Assembly (NCBI GenBank): GCA_003439945.1
Contig: QVRM01002215.1
Coordinates: 372,001-436,000, forward strand
Length of the DNA: 64,000 nt
Direction: 5' to 3'
Source: Dermanyssus gallinae
Lineage: Eukaryota > Arthropoda > Arachnida > Mesostigmata > Dermanyssidae
In this document: piece by piece, positions 24,456 to 36,844 of the stretch
Position numbering within the stretch: position 1 is the stretch's first letter
Layout: each line of letters starts with the position of its first letter
Notes under the pieces: generated by a model
What the model saw: the letters and a program-made list of their open reading frames with translations, nothing else
Databases searched by the model: none
Told to the model about the DNA's origin: nothing
Program-made: the position numbers and the translations under genes

Positions 24456-26500
24456 AATAATGCATTTATCCATTCATAACTATTTCATAACTATTTTCCT
24501 AGCTTTATAACTAAGGTCCCCCCAAAACGGTACTCTCTCATGTATCAGTCTTTCTTAGGACTTTTAGCGCCTAGACGTCCGTTTGCAGGTTCATACATGA
24601 AGCAAAAATCACGCTGATAAACGTGTCTATTATTTACTTATAGTTATATTTTGCAGGACATATTTGCTTACAGCCTTATTAATATTAGGACCTCAACTTT
24701 GCATTAGCAAACGGAGCTGCTTGGCTTCATCTGTCGATTTTTATCTACTGACAACATCAGAAGCAAACGTGATCCAATTATTACAAATTAGAAGTTTATA
24801 AACCCTGTGCGCCTTGACTTTAAAGTTAGAACTGGCCATGGAAGGCTATGCCGATGTATTGCTAACCATTTGTTGCAGCGCGTACCCTCCTGTTCATGAG
24901 GCTTGACGTCATGATAATCTCGACTCGAGTTGCAAATATGTCCTTCGTTTACCGAATGGGCCGCAGCCCTCACCTAGATGATGTGCTTCCTGCAATTGCT
25001 TCTGGTGGCCAAATTGAGGATGCTGTCTGATCATCTTAATTCGTCAAGTAGTGCCAACGTTTAGCTTCAATTTCAGGGATCTTTCTCTATGAATGTGTGT
25101 CTTGTTTCAACAGCTAAGTGCAGCTAAATGCCTATCACTCTAAATAAAAAAAAAACATAACAGTAAAAAGCTATTAAACATGGAGCCAGGGTGTAAAGAG
25201 CCAACTAAATGTTGACGGTACTTTTCAAGTTTTCATTATTTTGCCATTTGCAACTCCGACCAGCTACTCTTCTCCAACACGAAACCACTTTCTTGCTCTT
25301 TTAAACGTTTACTAATGTGTATTGTATCAATGCCTACCTAGCCCAGTAGTGAAGTTAACAAATTATTTGGATCTAGGCAGCTAAAAGCATTACATTTTTC
25401 TAACAAGCCGCTCTTCACTCAGTCTGATCCCGTAACTACGCTAGGTCGTTATTCCGAAGACCTTGAGAATTAAGCAACGTCTACAAAAATTTTGTGGTAC
25501 GCACTATTAAACAATAGAAGGAAAAAGACTCGATGGCTATACGGTGGGCTAATACCACTGCAGCTAGCCCAGAAGACATTACAAAAGCATAGGTCCTGTT
25601 AAAAAGGAATCCGAAGTAAAGCGCTTTAGAGATTGCTTATGACTAAAACATCTCAAAGCAGCATGATGCGGATTATGAAGAAGCATTTTCAGGTAAAAGC
25701 CTACAAAAGCCTTACAGATAGGCAAAAGTAGGTTTGTTGCAAGAGAGCTAACACCGGCTCTGCCTGTTATGATCGCGGTAAGCTTCCAAACGTCTTTCAA
25801 CAACTAACTTCAAGTTGACGTATAACTTATTTGCGGTGCAATACAATGCAAGTCAAATATTTAAACATCCGGTTTTACACCAGCAAAAATGCTAAATATT
25901 TAGAACATAACACGTGTCACACATTTTACATTAAAATTTTTTTGGGACTGGCATTGAAATATCTAAGTATATCATTCTACAGTAGTTCCTTCGACAGCAT
26001 CCACCAAAATTGTGGATCACGTTTTAAGTTTTCAACGCAGTTTATTAAAAATTATTGGATTTCAAAATAAACGCTTTATTTATTGATGACAAAAATTATA
26101 CATTTAAAACGTGAGTAAACGATTAAATATGCATTTACGGCCGTAGCTTCACACAACTTATACAATCGCCGTAAAGTGCCGTACATGCCAAACTGCACAT
26201 TGTGTAAGAGTAGAAGTATGTATGTGTCGTCTGCTAGCGATGACTGCAGATTGCTGGTCAGCTCGGCCCTCGAAAAATCACCTCTTTTTCAAGTTTTTTG
26301 GATCACAACTGGCCGTACCTTGTTTTTGCAATGAACTGTTGTGATCCAAGTGTGCAATGGTCCATCGCTGTGAACTGTTGGTGACGATCGGAGATAAAAA
26401 CGAGTGACTAAGGGTCAGACCGGCTACTGTAATTACTCCTTCAGTACAACTGCTGATGTCCCCACTGCCCGCAATGGCTAACTGTTCTACTGAACTCACA
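24456..26500. other. Non-coding, no gene recognised
   Basis: AT-rich DNA with frequent stops on both strands. I see no domain-bearing frame, microsatellite or repeat family here. Confidence 0.45.
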
Positions 26501-26503
26501 GCG

Positions 26504-26626
26504 ATGAACGAGGCGTGTTTTCTGTGTGATAAACCGCTTGATGGCAGCGGTACTCTGTTTGCATGTATCTGTCGTTGCTGCAAACTGTGTCACTCTGAGT
26601 GTGCGAAGAAGAACGAAAGCTACTAG
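26504..26626 (+). pseudogene. LINE ORF1 start with PHD-like zinc ligands
   Basis: Short frame starting 'MNEACFLCDKPLDGSGTLF', with further cysteines ('CICRCCKLCHSEC') before a stop. The C-x2-C ... C-x-C-x2-C-x2-C-H-x3-C spacing resembles the PHD or RING-like finger of CR1 ORF1 proteins. It lies outside, just left of, the tandem duplication, so it is present once. Confidence 0.5.
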
Positions 26627-27106
26627 TGTTCAGTGTTCTGAGTGTAGCAAACCGGGGCAGGTGTCTGTGAGAGAATTATCCGTCCGCCTCTCATGGATGT
26701 TCCCCACCCTGCTGCAAATGCAACATAGTTTAACTCTGGCCAAATTGAATTGCTGTGCAAAAGAAACTGTGATCTGAGGCGTCGGTTAAATATCAAATCT
26801 ACTGATGCTGCCGTTACTATAGGTTCTCTCAACACGGCAGCAACGCTTACGGGCATAGCTGCTACGAATAACACGAAGATCTCTCTCTGCGAGCGGGAGT
26901 GATCTCGGGCGCTCTCGCCGACAGCATGACTGGCGTAAACAGGCGCCTCTGAGGGAGAGAAACGGCCGGCGTGGCGTCTGGTGCAGCTGCCGGAGAACGT
27001 GGCGGTTGTTTCAGGCAAGGTAATCCAGGGGCTACTTCTCTTCCGGCCAGCCGCACTGCCCCCAGGCAGTGTGATCAGCAAAGCAAAAACGACGACAACC
27101 CACCGT

Positions 27107-27815
27107 CCCTCCATGAATTATCATGTGTATACTTGAATGCCCAATTCCTAGCAAAGAAAGAAAACATTGAGGTACTGCATTCGTATGCAAAACTGAATCA
27201 GCTTGATATGATTTTTGCGGTGGAAACATGGCTAGCAGAAAACGTAACAGTCGCGCAACTTGCTGGTCTTCATGAAAGACTGCGCAATGCGAGATGGAGG
27301 TGGCGCATTGCTGCTGATTAGGAGCAATATTCCTTGTGCGCAGGTTGAAACGGTGAATTATGATAGTGAGGTGTCGATGTAATGGGAGAGAATGCTGCTA
27401 CGATTGTTAGACTAGCCACAATACACTCTCCTGGTACGGATGGCGCTATTCAGAATCTCACCTCCATGGAAACCCTCATTGAGCAATTTGAGAGTCTATT
27501 TAACGTAAATTATCAGGTAGTATTGGTTGGCGCCGCGCACATCAACTGAGATGCACGGAAGTTCTCCTCGCTTGATCAAATAGTCTTCTCTCCAACCAGA
27601 CCCGTTAGTGGCAACCTGCTCGACGTGGTTCTCTGCACAAACAATATCCTAGATGAACTGGACGTCCATCTTGTACCGTGCCCAGTCTCCAGTGATCACC
27701 TCAGTATACAACTTTCGCTGCCACTCAACATCGACCGAAGACTACCAGAGGAGAGATTGGATTTTATCAATGTAGACTATAATAGCGTCGTGGCATGCTT
27801 ACCTAGCACGGATTA
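27107..27815 (+). pseudogene. LINE APE endonuclease remnant, unit 1
   Basis: Pieces of an apurinic-endonuclease-like domain split over frames. 'CVYLNAQFLAKKENIEVL' carries the Asn motif and 'DMIFAVETWLAENV' the catalytic Glu-Thr. 'VSSDHLSIQLSL' is the C-terminal S-D-H. A stop and a frameshift lie between them (27319 and after). Confidence 0.7.
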
Positions 27816-28074
27816 AGACCGAATGTTTGCTGTAGCGGTATCCCTGGATGCGATGTACAACGGTTTCATTGAATACCTCTACGTTGTCGTCGAAGCCAAT
27901 GTAGGCCGGCGTACTCGCAAACACCGCCAACCTTACAAGCTACATCAAGCGTCTGCACAACAGTGTGGAGCACACAACGGAGGACGCCACTTAACATCAA
28001 ATGCGGAAGAAGTTAGAGGCAGGCTTGATACGACAGCGATGTTAGACTGAGCAGGCCATAGCAGAATCCAGAGA

Positions 28075-29330
28075 TGCTGCTCGTTTCTTTGGATATGTTA
28101 TAACTCGTCTTAGGCTAAAGGACGATCTGTCTGTTCTCATTGATTCTGATCAATGGATCACTGATGATCGACGAAAAGCTGACCTACTGTGTGACCAGTT
28201 TGAAAGAACGTGTTTCTCGCGGTGTTTCTCAAGAGGTCAGCAATACGCGTGCATATCCGCTAAGCAACATCTTTCTTCACTAGATGAAGGAGGTATACCA
28301 TCGCCCTATCGCAAAGCTTGGGTTGCTCCTGTCCACAAAAGTGGGGCCAAGACTGGCCCGGCCAACAAGCGCCCTGTCTCCCTCACAGCGGTGACATGCA
28401 AGGTTCTGGAGAAAATCGTATGCTTTGCAATCCTGGGTAGTGCTGAGCATCAGAACGTAGTTTGTCTATTGCAAGGGCTGGTCGATCACCGATTGTCGGC
28501 TTATATTCTTCAGCGTTGCAGGCCGATTGATTTGTGAGAGACTCCCCGTTGACGTCATTTCTGTGACTTCAAGAGTGCTTTTGAAGTTATGCCCCACGAT
28601 TTGCTCATCTTCGTACTGCCATCTAATGGAGTTGGTCCTAAAATGACTCAGTGGATTTCTGATTTTTTGAGGGATCGGACTTTCAGAGTGAAAGTCAGGG
28701 TATCATTATCGACAGAGGGTAGTGTTCTTACTGGTTTTCCACAGGGTACTGTACTTGCAAGCCTTTTGTCTATGTTTTTATCGATCACGTCAAACACATC
28801 AAACCCAAATCGGTTAAATATGTAATATAAGCCAATGACATCAAGTTTTACATGTCTGTTTGGGATGATAATGATGCGAACGTGCTACAATGTGTACCAA
28901 ACGGCTTTATTGTGTGGTCGTCGAAGATGGGTCTAAAGGTATCCGCCCACAAGTGTGAATTACTGCATCTCGGTATTAGAAATACCAAGCATAACTACAT
29001 ATTAGACGGCCTAGTTCTGACAAAAGTGGAATATGCAAAGGGCCTTGGTGTGCGTTTCTCGACGTCCTTGACATTTACTAAGCATGTTACACATGTTACC
29101 AAAAAATGTTCACTTTTGTGCAACTGGTACCCCGTGCGTTTGTTGTAAGAAGTGCTTCTGCCTATTTCAAACTGTACAAATTACATGTTGTGCCACTATT
29201 AATGTATGGACGCCAGATGTAGAATCCTTCAAGACGGGGAGATCTTGGATTACTAGAAGGAATGCAGCGTCGCTTTCTAAGAAGGGTTGAAAAGCGGTGT
29301 CGGATTGAAAAGCACGCCCTCGAGCTTATT
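28075..29330 (+). pseudogene. LINE reverse transcriptase remnant, unit 1
   Basis: RT blocks in order but in shifting frames. Fingers: 'AWVAPVHKSGAKTGPANKRP' and 'KVLEKIV'. Motif A: 'FCDFKSAFEVMPHDLL'. Motif B: 'GFPQGTVL'. Motif C region: 'ANDIKFYM' at 28831-28854, where an (F/Y)ADD is expected. The first catalytic Asp is therefore Asn and the preceding codon is a stop. A C-terminal 'LLEGMQRRFLRRV' follows in another frame. CR1/Jockey-like. Confidence 0.75.
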
Positions 29331-29524
29331 TCCGTTTAAAGAAGCTGACATATGACACCACCGCCTGATTAAGATCGAGGATCTGACGTAATGTCTGAGG
29401 TACAAACAACGTTCAGTTGGGCAGGGTTTGTCATTAGGCCTCCAACCCAGACTACCAATGCCAAAGTGTCACATCTGCATCTATGGAACTTGAGAAGCAA
29501 TTAGACGAATGAGAACTAAAATTG

Positions 29525-29649
29525 TTGTGAAGCAAATTTGTGCAATCAAAATATTTTGTGTGCATGTTGGGAAGCGAATTTGCGCAATCAAAATAATATG
29601 TGTACATGTTGTGAAGCAAATTTGAGCAATCAAAATCATTTTGTACATG
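29525..29649 (+). repeat. 42-bp minisatellite, three units, unit 1 of duplication
   Basis: Units of 42, 42 and 41 bp starting TTGTGAAGCAAATTTG or TTGGGAAGCGAATTTG and ending GTACATG or GTGCATG, followed by the first bases of a fourth. It lies 3' of the LINE RT and just before an AATAAA. Confidence 0.85.
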
Positions 29650-30040
29650 TTGTGAATGGTATTACACCCTCTTTTATGATCAATAAAACAACTTTCAATC
29701 ATATAAATAGTATCATGGAGCAATTGATACATGCGTGTCACGTCTTAATCTTCGCCGTCTTATATATATATATATACACCGTAGGTACCACAGATCACAC
29801 CAAAGCGATTATACGAGCAAGTCAGGTTTATTCTTTTTTATGTTTATTTGTAGCGGCGGTGGCTTAGGCGTCTAACGAACCGTTTCAAACGGGGCGTTGC
29901 CACGGCAACCATGGTTATCAAAACAATTGCAAGTTTAAGCGCCGGCTTTGCTGGTTGAATTTGTTGGACGTGGTTGTCATTGCCCTGCTGCTACATACCT
30001 CTGCTGGAGAAAGCCTACATACTTCTAGTACGAGAACACG

Positions 30041-30180
30041 ATGACGATAGATGCATTTAGACGACATCGTGCCACAGGCAATTTAGTTCATTACGAGCGT
30101 CTAAAATGTGGTTGTCAGAGCGTTAAGAAAAAAATTAAAGTGACGACAGTGCTCACTCCTCAACATGTCAATAATTCTAG
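30041..30180 (+). pseudogene. Possible LINE linker scrap
   Basis: 'DAFRRHRATGNLVHYERLK' followed by 'VKKKIK' resembles the helical linker between endonuclease and RT in Jockey/CR1-like proteins. No RT blocks follow in frame. The copy in the second unit is at 37236-37375. Confidence 0.25.
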
Positions 30181-30553
30181 ACTTTCCCCGTCCCAAACGG
30201 ACTTTGAATCGCCGCGAAACATACCTTCAATGCATTGCGGGCCGGACATGTTGAGATATTTCATCGTATTTATTTTACTCATATTGAGTATGCATATAAC
30301 ATACACAATTATACAGATTATACAATTATACAGTCAGCTGCTCGCAGCATGTTATTCGAGAGAGGCAGTGCAGTGATCTCTTCGCAAGGGCCAGGCAGGC
30401 AGATGCATGAAACTTCGTACACACCTGAGAGCACAGTCGACAGACGCACTCGGTATACTCTTCGTGGAAGCTCGTATTCAAACAAACCAGGTGATGATAG
30501 CCATGAACTATGTATCTGGTATAGACGTGGCGATTGTCACATGCAAGACTAGA

Positions 30554-31795
30554 TCAGAGGTGAGAGGCCCTGAAAATATCCAGGTCTCCGACCTTTTGTC
30601 GGACTTGTTCAACTTTATTTTCCCATTCCGAGATAAAGCTCTCGAATGGTACTGTACGCGGCGTCTTCAACCTCAATCGAATTATCTCAACAACTGGTGC
30701 ACAACCTGACATTAGGTTCACAAAGCGGCTCCTTGCCCGCATTTACAGGCAAAGTACTCGCTTCATGTACATTGTAAAACACCTTTCAAGCAAACCAAAG
30801 TTTGCCCGAGTGAGGTGTTCCCATACTCTGTCAAGACCATACATCAGCGCTGGAACAATCTTGAGCTAGAAAAGCGCCACTGCCGTCGGGACGGACAGTC
30901 GCCGGACATCGCCTACCTCTCCATAAAGAGAAATTAGGGCAGTGAAGGTCGTCCCAGTATAATGAAGCCGAAGCCCCAGATACCGGAAACAGTTAGCGAA
31001 TTCCAAGGATTGGCCGCCGCAACATATAACGTCTTTAGCAGCCAATCGACCTCTTCTTCTGAATTTCATAGCCTTGGTCTTTTGCTATGGCGTTTATTTC
31101 CAGCCCTCTTGAGACAAGGAACACCTCCGCCATAGAAGTGATGCGCTTGATGGCACCCAGGTCGTGGTGAGCGACCACTATGTCATCTGCGTACATCACA
31201 ACTGTGGCCTTCTGGAACTCTTGTCAAATATAATCAACAAAATCGGCAAGCAGAGTGAAGGAGACGCAGCTTAATAGGTCGCCTTGCGGGGTTCCCACAT
31301 TTTGCCTTACCTGTAACACTTCCTAATCACCTTTTACCAGTAAGGTGTCCTCATCAAAGAAACTGGACATTACGCTCAGAAGAGAGACACCAACCCCTGC
31401 GTATCGGAATGACTTCACCAGGAGATCTCGACGTGCTTTGTCGAAAACCTTGACGCAGTCTATAAAGACTGCATACAAATGGCCTCCGGGCTTTGCCACA
31501 GCTCGCTCTCTCTCTGACTGAAGCACATGGATTGCATCACGCGTTCCTCGACCTCTTTGAAAACCGAATTGCTCCGGTGGAAGCGTCTGGTCGACAACGT
31601 ACTCGATATGTTCTATAACCAATTTGCAGAAGATCTTCTTCAGTGTCCTTTTAGACGCTATACCGCGGTATAAGTTTGGGTCTCGTCTGTCAACACAATG
31701 CTTGCCCTAAAATAAAAGAGAAAGCCTGGCGATATGCCAGGCTCCTGGCATTTGTCCCCTCTTCATGATCTCGTTGAAGAAATCACAAAGATGGT
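30554..31795 (-). mobile_element. Antisense LINE RT remnant with YADD, unit 1
   Basis: Read from 31795 down: 'FFNEIMKRGQMPGAWHIARL', 'YRGIASKRTLKKIFC', 'LPPEQFGFQRGRGTRDAI', motif A 'YAVFIDCVKVFDKARR', motif B 'VGTPQGDLLSC', an intact motif C 'VVMYADDIVVAHHDL' (near 31181-31196), 'NCFRYLGLRL' and a C-terminal 'PFESFISEWENKVEQVRQK'. Stops occur between blocks, so the copy is defective. The endonuclease part is missing. Confidence 0.75.
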
Positions 31796-31809
31796 AAGAA
31801 AATTCGATC

Positions 31810-31881
31810 AACAACGGGGATCGGACCCGGCGACACCAGGTAGATGACAACCATGCTTAGCGCACTAGTCCCCCGAGACCA
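31810..31881 (-). repeat. tRNA-derived SINE head, unit 1
   Basis: On the - strand a tRNA-like stretch with a box A-like 'GACTAGTGCGCTAAGC' (31855-31870) and a box B 'GGGTCCGATCC' (31818-31828), spaced as in tRNA genes. No tRNA cloverleaf with an intact acceptor stem is evident, so a SINE or tRNA relic is more likely than a functional tRNA. Confidence 0.5.
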
Positions 31882-32299
31882 CGTGGCAGCTTTAAACTTC
31901 CGTCCAGTCTCCGTCTATTGTTCTGCGGCTCCTGTCGTTCCCCGACATTCCCTATTTTCAGCAGCACCAGGCCTAACCAAATATCTCTCTCTCTCTCCAG
32001 CTCGACATATGCTATCACATTCAACCGACGCCGCCGACAATGGCTTTTTCATCCTCCTCTTCACACACGTATATAGCATACACACACAAGAAAACTCATA
32101 TACATTGCTACAACATAATGACCTCATATAGCTCCTAAGTCAGCATCATCATCCAGCAAAAAAATTGGAAACAAATATTTACATACCAAACAACGAGTTG
32201 CAAAGTGCTAGTGAGGCATCTAATCTTTTTTAGGAATTGAGGCACAGAACACTGGCAGGCGGCTTGCAGGGGCGTGATTGCCTGACTTCAAAGATACAA

Positions 32300-33300
32300 A
32301 GATTACTACGAATGTTGTTGCATGCCTCGATGGCCTACCAGAGATGGCAGCAAGTGAAAACGTAACTACGATTTCTCGCACGATTTGAAGAGCTCACGTG
32401 ACGTCATGTAACATGTAAATCTTATCAATAGGGTAATGTGAGAGAGAATAAACGTGAGAGTCACGGACCAAATCCCTATGCTTCCAGAAAAAATTGTTTC
32501 AAGTGCATCGTTCTGTAGTATGGCTGTACGGAAGATGCCATCATAAACACCACCCCAGATGAGAATCCCATAGCGCAGCACTAGTCGAATGAAGGCTTTG
32601 ACACTAGAAGTAGACCTTCTTGAGATAGCTCTACTTGCCGTGATAGAAAAAGGCTGTTGGCCATGTCAGCACTCTCTTAGATGAACGAACCACGAATATT
32701 TTGGTATTAGTGGCATTAAGAAACAATCAGAGGCTGTTAAAAATACGAATTACCATTTTTACGTCTAGAGTGACTGACAGAAATCGGTATCCGAATTCGG
32801 GTGATTAACACCGAGCAATATCGTGTTTTGCTGAGCCATGCTTGGTAACCTTATAGGATGCAATTGCTGAGCCAAGCCTGAGACTCTAAATTGTAATTAA
32901 AATCAAATCATAAAAGACCAGGAATATAAGAAAACATCAATCGGACAACTAAACACCGCAAAGTTCCTATACAACCTGCCGCCATGAGGAATCAATTTAT
33001 TTAGCCCTAACTGTCTGCGTCCGACCTTCGAGATAGAACCGAAACTAGGCAACCGATATCGTGAGGCAGCCCAGATGAGCATCTATAATATAGTGCATTG
33101 ATGAGACAGTTAAAAGCAGCCGCCACGTCAAGGAAGGTTGTAAGGCAAGTCATAACATTCTCTCTAACAAAGTCGGTCAACGTCATAAGCAGCTATGACC
33201 GCTTTAAGGTAACCGGTACGACCGTTTAGATAGGTGGCCTTTGTATCCGGTGAATTCTTCATTCGGTGCCAACGATACATTTTGTTAGAGGCTCAGAAGC
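32300..33300 (-). mobile_element. Antisense LINE remnant (third family), unit 1
   Basis: Read from 33300 down. An RT motif A-like 'TTFLDVAAAFNCLINAL' and, further on, 'SVKAFIRLVLRYGILIWGG' and 'ILQNDALETIFSG' correspond to the post-RT region of Jockey/CR1-type proteins. Many stops. Nucleotide similarity to 52700-53100 is visible (for example GTCACGGACC/AAATCCC), so the two are copies of one family. Confidence 0.6.
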
Positions 33301-34292
33301 TACAACTTTGTCTAAAATAATATGCTAACCGGGTAACGAAGGAAGAACATATATGTTCCAAAGAACGCAGGCTGCATAGTGGCACAATTTGAGTGGTTTT
33401 AAACTGCAATATGATCTAGACACGAACGCGACAACGGTATGGTTATGCAATCTACAGTAAGAAATAATTTTTGATTGAAGAAAAACGCTAGATTGCCGTT
33501 GTGTAGTGGAATCAATAGAATTGGATATTGTTTGGCATAATTTTCAACACAAATAAGCAACAATAACGCCCATTGCGAGCAACTTGTTCCGGATCTGCGC
33601 AGATCTGTTCTGCGGCACGATCTGTTCTGCGCATCGTCCGTTGTTATCTATCTGACTGCTCAACGCTGTTTATAACGGTGACGCCCTGGGATCACAGAAG
33701 GCGAGCGTCTCTGCAAGATTAGCTTAACGCTATCGGCTATATGTCCAGATATGCTAACGTGCGTTAAGCATGAATATTGGTGGGGTCTGTGTGTGTGCTA
33801 GATTATTATTTATTATTATTAGCGTATAAGTGTTCTTTTTCCATCATTGGGCCAGCGTGCTGTTTGCGGGTGACGTTAACACAAAGCTCTACTACCCGAG
33901 CTAGCAGTTTCTTTGATTTGCGGCCAATCGCACAAGATCATGCATAGTGGTGCGCGTTGTTCAGGAGGCTCAACCTTCTTGATCCCGCCAGTATTACTAC
34001 TGCCACTACGACTACTAAGACTACTACTACTACAACGACTACTACTAACAGCCACCGCCTACTCCAACGAGGACTACGACGACGACCACTACAACAACAA
34101 CAACTATTGGACTACCACCGACCAACCATAGGCAAATGCAACATGAGCGAACGAGCAAACAGATGGAGAGGCTAGCCCGTCCTTCCGTCCGTCTGCCGCT
34201 CGGCCGACCGGCCTGTTACTGTACAACAACAAGGAAGGCAAACGTATTCATTAGCCTCATTAGGTAGGCGCGCGGCCCGCGCACGTAGCGCG
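33301..34292. other. Right part of unit 1, ACT/ACG-rich and CpG-rich end
   Basis: No gene recognised. A degenerate ACT/ACG/AAC trinucleotide patch lies at 33985-34105. The last ~30 bp are GC-rich and self-complementary (GGCGCGCGGCCCGCGC), ending exactly at the duplication junction. Confidence 0.6.
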
Positions 34293-34301
34293 ACCCACCG
34301 T

Positions 34302-36525
34302 CCCTCCATGAATTATCATGTGTATACTTGAATGCCCAATTCCTAGCAAAGAAAGAAAACATTGAGGTACTGCATTCGTATGCAAAACTGAATCAGCTTG
34401 ATATGATTTTTGCGGTGGAAACATGGCTAGCAGAAAACGTAACAGTCGCGCAACTTGCTGGTCTTCATGAAAGACTGCGCAATGCGAGATGGAGGTGGCG
34501 CATTGCTGCTGATTAGGAGCAATATTCCTTGTGCGCAGGTTGAAACGGTGAATTATGATAGTGAGGTGTCGATGTAATGGGAGAGAATGCTGCTACGATT
34601 GTTAGACTAGCCACAATACACTCTCCTGGTACGGATGGCGCTATTCAGAATCTCACCTCCATGGAAACCCTCATTGAGCAATTTGAGAGTCTATTTAACG
34701 TAAATTATCAGGTAGTATTGGTTGGCGCCGCGCACATCAACTGAGATGCACGGAAGTTCTCCTCGCTTGATCAAATAGTCTTCTCTCCAACCAGACCCGT
34801 TAGTGGCAACCTGCTCGACGTGGTTCTCTGCACAAACAATATCCTAGATGAACTGGACGTCCATCTTGTACCGTGCCCAGTCTCCAGTGATCACCTCAGT
34901 ATACAACTTTCGCTGCCACTCAACATCGACCGAAGACTACCAGAGGAGAGATTGGATTTTATCAATGTAGACTATAATAGCGTCGTGGCATGCTTACCTA
35001 GCACGGATTAAGACCGAATGTTTGCTGTAGCGGTATCCCTGGATGCGATGTACAACGGTTTCATTGAATACCTCTACGTTGTCGTCGAAGCCAATGTAGG
35101 CCGGCGTACTCGCAAACACCGCCAACCTTACAAGCTACATCAAGCGTCTGCACAACAGTGTGGAGCACACAACGGAGGACGCCACTTAACATCAAATGCG
35201 GAAGAAGTTAGAGGCAGGCTTGATACGACAGCGATGTTAGACTGAGCAGGCCATAGCAGAATCCAGAGATGCTGCTCGTTTCTTTGGATATGTTATAACT
35301 CGTCTTAGGCTAAAGGACGATCTGTCTGTTCTCATTGATTCTGATCAATGGATCACTGATGATCGACGAAAAGCTGACCTACTGTGTGACCAGTTTGAAA
35401 GAACGTGTTTCTCGCGGTGTTTCTCAAGAGGTCAGCAATACGCGTGCATATCCGCTAAGCAACATCTTTCTTCACTAGATGAAGGAGGTATACCATCGCC
35501 CTATCGCAAAGCTTGGGTTGCTCCTGTCCACAAAAGTGGGGCCAAGACTGGCCCGGCCAACAAGCGCCCTGTCTCCCTCACAGCGGTGACATGCAAGGTT
35601 CTGGAGAAAATCGTATGCTTTGCAATCCTGGGTAGTGCTGAGCATCAGAACGTAGTTTGTCTATTGCAAGGGCTGGTCGATCACCGATTGTCGGCTTATA
35701 TTCTTCAGCGTTGCAGGCCGATTGATTTGTGAGAGACTCCCCGTTGACGTCATTTCTGTGACTTCAAGAGTGCTTTTGAAGTTATGCCCCACGATTTGCT
35801 CATCTTCGTACTGCCATCTAATGGAGTTGGTCCTAAAATGACTCAGTGGATTTCTGATTTTTTGAGGGATCGGACTTTCAGAGTGAAAGTCAGGGTATCA
35901 TTATCGACAGAGGGTAGTGTTCTTACTGGTTTTCCACAGGGTACTGTACTTGCAAGCCTTTTGTCTATGTTTTTATCGATCACGTCAAACACATCAAACC
36001 CAAATCGGTTAAATATGTAATATAAGCCAATGACATCAAGTTTTACATGTCTGTTTGGGATGATAATGATGCGAACGTGCTACAATGTGTACCAAACGGC
36101 TTTATTGTGTGGTCGTCGAAGATGGGTCTAAAGGTATCCGCCCACAAGTGTGAATTACTGCATCTCGGTATTAGAAATACCAAGCATAACTACATATTAG
36201 ACGGCCTAGTTCTGACAAAAGTGGAATATGCAAAGGGCCTTGGTGTGCGTTTCTCGACGTCCTTGACATTTACTAAGCATGTTACACATGTTACCAAAAA
36301 ATGTTCACTTTTGTGCAACTGGTACCCCGTGCGTTTGTTGTAAGAAGTGCTTCTGCCTATTTCAAACTGTACAAATTACATGTTGTGCCACTATTAATGT
36401 ATGGACGCCAGATGTAGAATCCTTCAAGACGGGGAGATCTTGGATTACTAGAAGGAATGCAGCGTCGCTTTCTAAGAAGGGTTGAAAAGCGGTGTCGGAT
36501 TGAAAAGCACGCCCTCGAGCTTATT
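34302..36525 (+). pseudogene. CR1/Jockey-like LINE EN and RT remnant, unit 2
   Basis: Exact counterpart of 27107-29330: endonuclease pieces, then RT with the same stops, frameshifts and the same Asn substitution in motif C. ORF1 and the element's 5' part are absent because the duplication starts inside it. Confidence 0.8.
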
Positions 36526-36719
36526 TCCGTTTAAAGAAGCTGACATATGACACCACCGCCTGATTAAGATCGAGGATCTGACGTAATGTCTGAGGTACAA
36601 ACAACGTTCAGTTGGGCAGGGTTTGTCATTAGGCCTCCAACCCAGACTACCAATGCCAAAGTGTCACATCTGCATCTATGGAACTTGAGAAGCAATTAGA
36701 CGAATGAGAACTAAAATTG

Positions 36720-36844
36720 TTGTGAAGCAAATTTGTGCAATCAAAATATTTTGTGTGCATGTTGGGAAGCGAATTTGCGCAATCAAAATAATATGTGTAC
36801 ATGTTGTGAAGCAAATTTGAGCAATCAAAATCATTTTGTACATG
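36720..36844 (+). repeat. 42-bp minisatellite, unit 2 of duplication
   Basis: Counterpart of 29525-29649 with the same three units. Confidence 0.85.

Larger units (their letters stand above)
26501..29700 (+). mobile_element. CR1/Jockey-superfamily LINE, decayed, copy 1
   Basis: Successive fragments in element order on the + strand: a PHD-like zinc ORF1 start (26504-26626), APE endonuclease pieces (27107-27815), reverse transcriptase pieces (28075-29330), then a 42-bp minisatellite and AATAAA (29681-29686) that could be its 3' UTR. PHD-finger ORF1 proteins are known in CR1-type elements. Multiple stops and frameshifts make it inactive. The left breakpoint of the 7,195-bp tandem duplication (27098) falls inside this element, so only the portion right of it is repeated at 34.3 kb. 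Confidence 0.7.
27098..34292 (+). repeat. 7,195-bp tandem duplication, unit 1
   Basis: Direct repeat immediately followed by unit 2 (34293-41487). Every open frame of unit 1 recurs 7,195 bp later with identical translation. By eye the only difference found is A at 32188 versus G at 39383. Identity starts at 'ACCCACCGTCCC' (27098) and ends at 'GCACGTAGCGCG' (34292). The unit contains three LINE remnants (one +, two -), a tRNA-like SINE head, a 42-bp minisatellite and an ACT/ACG-rich patch near its right end. Confidence 0.95.

Noticed and set aside
29525..29649. CRISPR-like regular repeats
   Set aside because: The 42-bp units are contiguous with no spacers, and the genome is eukaryotic.
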